Shown here one piece after another: positions 62,453-64,000 of a stretch of DNA of 64,000 bases. This DNA comes from Candidatus Obscuribacter sp. (GTDB lineage: Bacteria > Cyanobacteriota > Vampirovibrionia > Obscuribacterales > Obscuribacteraceae). Position 1 is the stretch's first letter; every line of letters begins with the position of its first letter. The position numbers were made by a program, and so were the translations under genes. The stretch is taken from positions 5,394,001 to 5,458,000 of the forward strand of contig JADJQZ010000001.1 in the NCBI GenBank assembly GCA_016712465.1, written 5' to 3'. The notes under the pieces were generated by a model. The model was not told where the DNA came from. It saw nothing but the letters and a program-made list of their open reading frames with translations, and searched no databases.

Positions 62453-63715
62453 TCAATGAGACATGTCATGAGCCGGTTCGGGCGCCGGACTGACCGCCCC
62501 TTCGCTTACACCGGCAGTGGCACCGCCCTCTACTTTTCCGGCAGCGGGCTCACTTTCACCAGCCTGGCTGGGTTGAGCCAGGGCGGCAGGCTGAGGCTTG
62601 AGGGCCGCCGGCTGGGAAGCAAAAGCCGTATATATGATGCCGGAGAGCTTGCGAATCAATTCGTTGGCACGGCGATCATTGTGAGGGCGCTGCACCTGCA
62701 CCGCCACTATATATTTACGCCCATCCACCGTGGTCACCACCCCGGTATCACCCACCATAGAACCAATATCGCCGGTTTTGTGAGCCAGTTTGGCCCCCGG
62801 AGGCAGACCCTGGTTCAGGAGGGTACGAGTTTTGGTGCGCTCCATAATCTTGCGCATGCGCTGGCGCCAGGTATCGGACATGAGATCGCCGCGCTCCACC
62901 CGGGCAAGCAAGTAGACCAGGTCGTAAGGGCTGGTGCGATTGGTGCCGGTGAGGTCGGCCAGGGGATTATTGATGACCGTATTTTTCAATCCCCAGGCCG
63001 TGAACTTCTTATTTACCTGTTCTTTGCCGCCCAGCAAATCGATGATCATATTGGTGGCGGTATTGTCGGAAATAATGATCATCAGCTCGGCAACCTGCAT
63101 CAGGGGCAGCTTGGTGCCCACCGGACGATACTGCAGATAACCGGAGCCGCCGGCCACATGCTCGGTCTTAATCTCCAGAATTTTCTTGGGATCGACGTCG
63201 CCCCTGTCAATGGCACTAAAGAGCGCCACCAGGACCGGCACCTTGATCATACTGGCGGCGGCAAAGCTGCGATTGCCGTTAAAGTCGACGTAGGCACCAC
63301 TTTTGGGGTCAACCACAAAGACACCGGGAGTCAACTTCTTAAGCTGGCAATTGGCTTCTATCTCGCGGCGCAACTCACTCAGGGGCGCTGAAAGAGAAAA
63401 GGGAGCAGCAATCGGCACAAGGGGAGAGGCACCGGCCGTAGAGTTCTCACAAGGTCCGGTCAGGGGAGAGAAGAAGCTCTGCCCGGCCACAAGCAAAGTA
63501 GCCACAGCCAAAGCGCGCACCAGACGCTGGCCGGGCGGCAGAGGACGTTTACGCCTGGGTCTTTGACCAGGATTGCCCTCTTTGCCCTTGCCACTAGGGC
63601 CGGTATTAGCCTTCTTGCGGGCAGCCTCCTTGAAGGCGGCGCCGGGAGCCAAAATTCTCACAGGTTGAGCCTCATTCGACTCTTCCGACCGCTCTAGATT
63701 TGGCGCTGTTACCAT
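62453..63715 (-). CDS. Class A beta-lactamase-like serine hydrolase
   Basis: A 420-residue protein with a long basic N-terminal cytosolic part (about 1-65), one membrane helix (about 66-85, VRALAVATLLVAGQSFFS), then a class A beta-lactamase/transpeptidase fold. The active-site Ser155-x-x-Lys158 is in AAASMIKVPV, the SDN-like loop in ISDN (Ser216), and KTG at 313-315 (HKTGDIGSM). The Glu of the omega loop is not obvious. The C-terminus has an Ala/Pro/Gln-rich low-complexity tail of about 60 residues. Hydrolysis of beta-lactams is possible but cell-wall or other roles are equally compatible. ATG 63715 is the only well-placed start. Confidence 0.9.
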   Translation of the reverse strand: MVTAPNLERSEESNEAQPVRILAPGAAFKEAARKKANTGPSGKGKEGNPGQRPRRKRPLPPGQRLVRALAVATLLVAGQSFFSPLTGPCENSTAGASPLVPIAAPFSLSAPLSELRREIEANCQLKKLTPGVFVVDPKSGAYVDFNGNRSFAAASMIKVPVLVALFSAIDRGDVDPKKILEIKTEHVAGGSGYLQYRPVGTKLPLMQVAELMIIISDNTATNMIIDLLGGKEQVNKKFTAWGLKNTVINNPLADLTGTNRTSPYDLVYLLARVERGDLMSDTWRQRMRKIMERTKTRTLLNQGLPPGAKLAHKTGDIGSMVGDTGVVTTVDGRKYIVAVQVQRPHNDRRANELIRKLSGIIYTAFASQPAALKPQPAALAQPSQAGESEPAAGKVEGGATAGVSEGAVSPAPEPAHDMSH

Positions 63716-63852
63716 TGAGCCGGGTTCCTTACTAGAAAATCAAAAAACCATACATGAGGAAAGCGAAACGAAGCAAAAGATATCTATCGCAAATAAAGAT
63801 CCGTTACAGTCGTCATCTTTCCGGGGCAAGCACTGGATCATCGTATGCCGCT

Positions 63853-64000
63853 ATGGGAAAAGATGATACCAGGGACGCTACCGCTATTTTAGCTCAGATG
63901 GCTGACAAGTCCAGTAGCAATTTTGCCGTGCCGCCAATTAATTTGGTCCTGAGGCAGCCGGAAAAGCGCCGCCCTCTCACTCCTGGCTATACAACTGCCA
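63853..64000 (+). CDS. Start of a hypothetical protein, truncated by window edge
   Basis: ATG 63853 opens a frame without stops to the window end: MGKDDTRDATAILAQMADKS..., then PPINLVLRQPEKRRPLTPG. About 49 codons are visible. It is divergent from the beta-lactamase-like gene. No strong ribosome binding site is seen, and the family is not recognisable from this short part. Confidence 0.5.
   Translation, partial: MGKDDTRDATAILAQMADKSSSNFAVPPINLVLRQPEKRRPLTPGYTTA

Overview
The window (about 55% GC by eye) looks like a chromosomal segment of a non-photosynthetic relative of the cyanobacteria, most likely Obscuribacterales / Melainabacteria (Vampirovibrionia). This placement is an inference from gene content, not from a marker gene: a Ski2-type helicase of the kind shared by cyanobacteria and plastids, a cyanobacterial-style class A beta-lactamase-like protein, many secreted TPR proteins, a Gly/Ala-rich PGRS-like surface protein, WG-repeat and calpain-like proteins, and frequent TTG/GTG starts. 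No rRNA is present; one tRNA-Pro(GGG) is.

Layout. 1-7.1 kb: a truncated Q-rich protein, Fe/Mn superoxide dismutase with a clean terminator, a disordered HTH/coiled-coil protein, a selenoprotein-W-like (Rdx) protein overlapping cmk, an HExxH protein and a TPR protein. 7.2-13.5 kb: SGNH hydrolase, the giant Gly/Ala repeat protein, a membrane endonuclease/exonuclease/phosphatase-family protein, and a lipoprotein/membrane pair. 13.8-18.4 kb (minus): four overlapping genes, response regulator, cytosolic histidine kinase, transmembrane Ser/Thr kinase, exported WG-repeat protein, which look like one translationally coupled signalling unit. 18.5-23.7 kb: an HExxH protein, a beta-barrel pair and the helicase. 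23.9-25.7 kb: tRNA-Pro followed by a HigBA toxin-antitoxin module with two matching operators and possible gene debris. 26.2-31.1 kb: sigma factor divergent from a PAS/HAMP sensor kinase, then coaD and a DivIVA-like coiled-coil protein ending in a terminator.

31.2-41.8 kb: a membrane spermidine-synthase-like protein whose last two membrane helices lie in another frame, TPR proteins, a phosphoesterase, a leaderless subtilase-like protein, a GNAT enzyme, a zinc-ribbon protein and a calpain with an EF-hand. 42.1-44.1 kb: a nucleotidyltransferase-like/XRE toxin-antitoxin-like pair under a palindromic, apparently leaderless promoter, a small secreted-protein gene interrupted by an in-frame TGA, and a BamE-like small protein. 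44.3-50.3 kb: a complete tripartite RND efflux operon (outer-membrane factor, pump, adaptor). 50.6-55.9 kb: mostly lineage-specific proteins and a second phosphoesterase. 55.9-59.3 kb: tandem paralogous membrane histidine kinases. 59.4-62.3 kb: MerR-like regulator, VWA protein and an unknown protein in one operon. 62.5-64 kb: the class A beta-lactamase-like protein and the start of a further gene.

Themes: signalling (four histidine kinases, one Ser/Thr kinase, one sigma factor), predicted peptidases without signal peptides (two HExxH proteins, a subtilase, a calpain), and secreted TPR paralogues. The most system-like candidates are the RR-HK-STPK-WG operon, the NTase/XRE module and the MerR-VWA operon.
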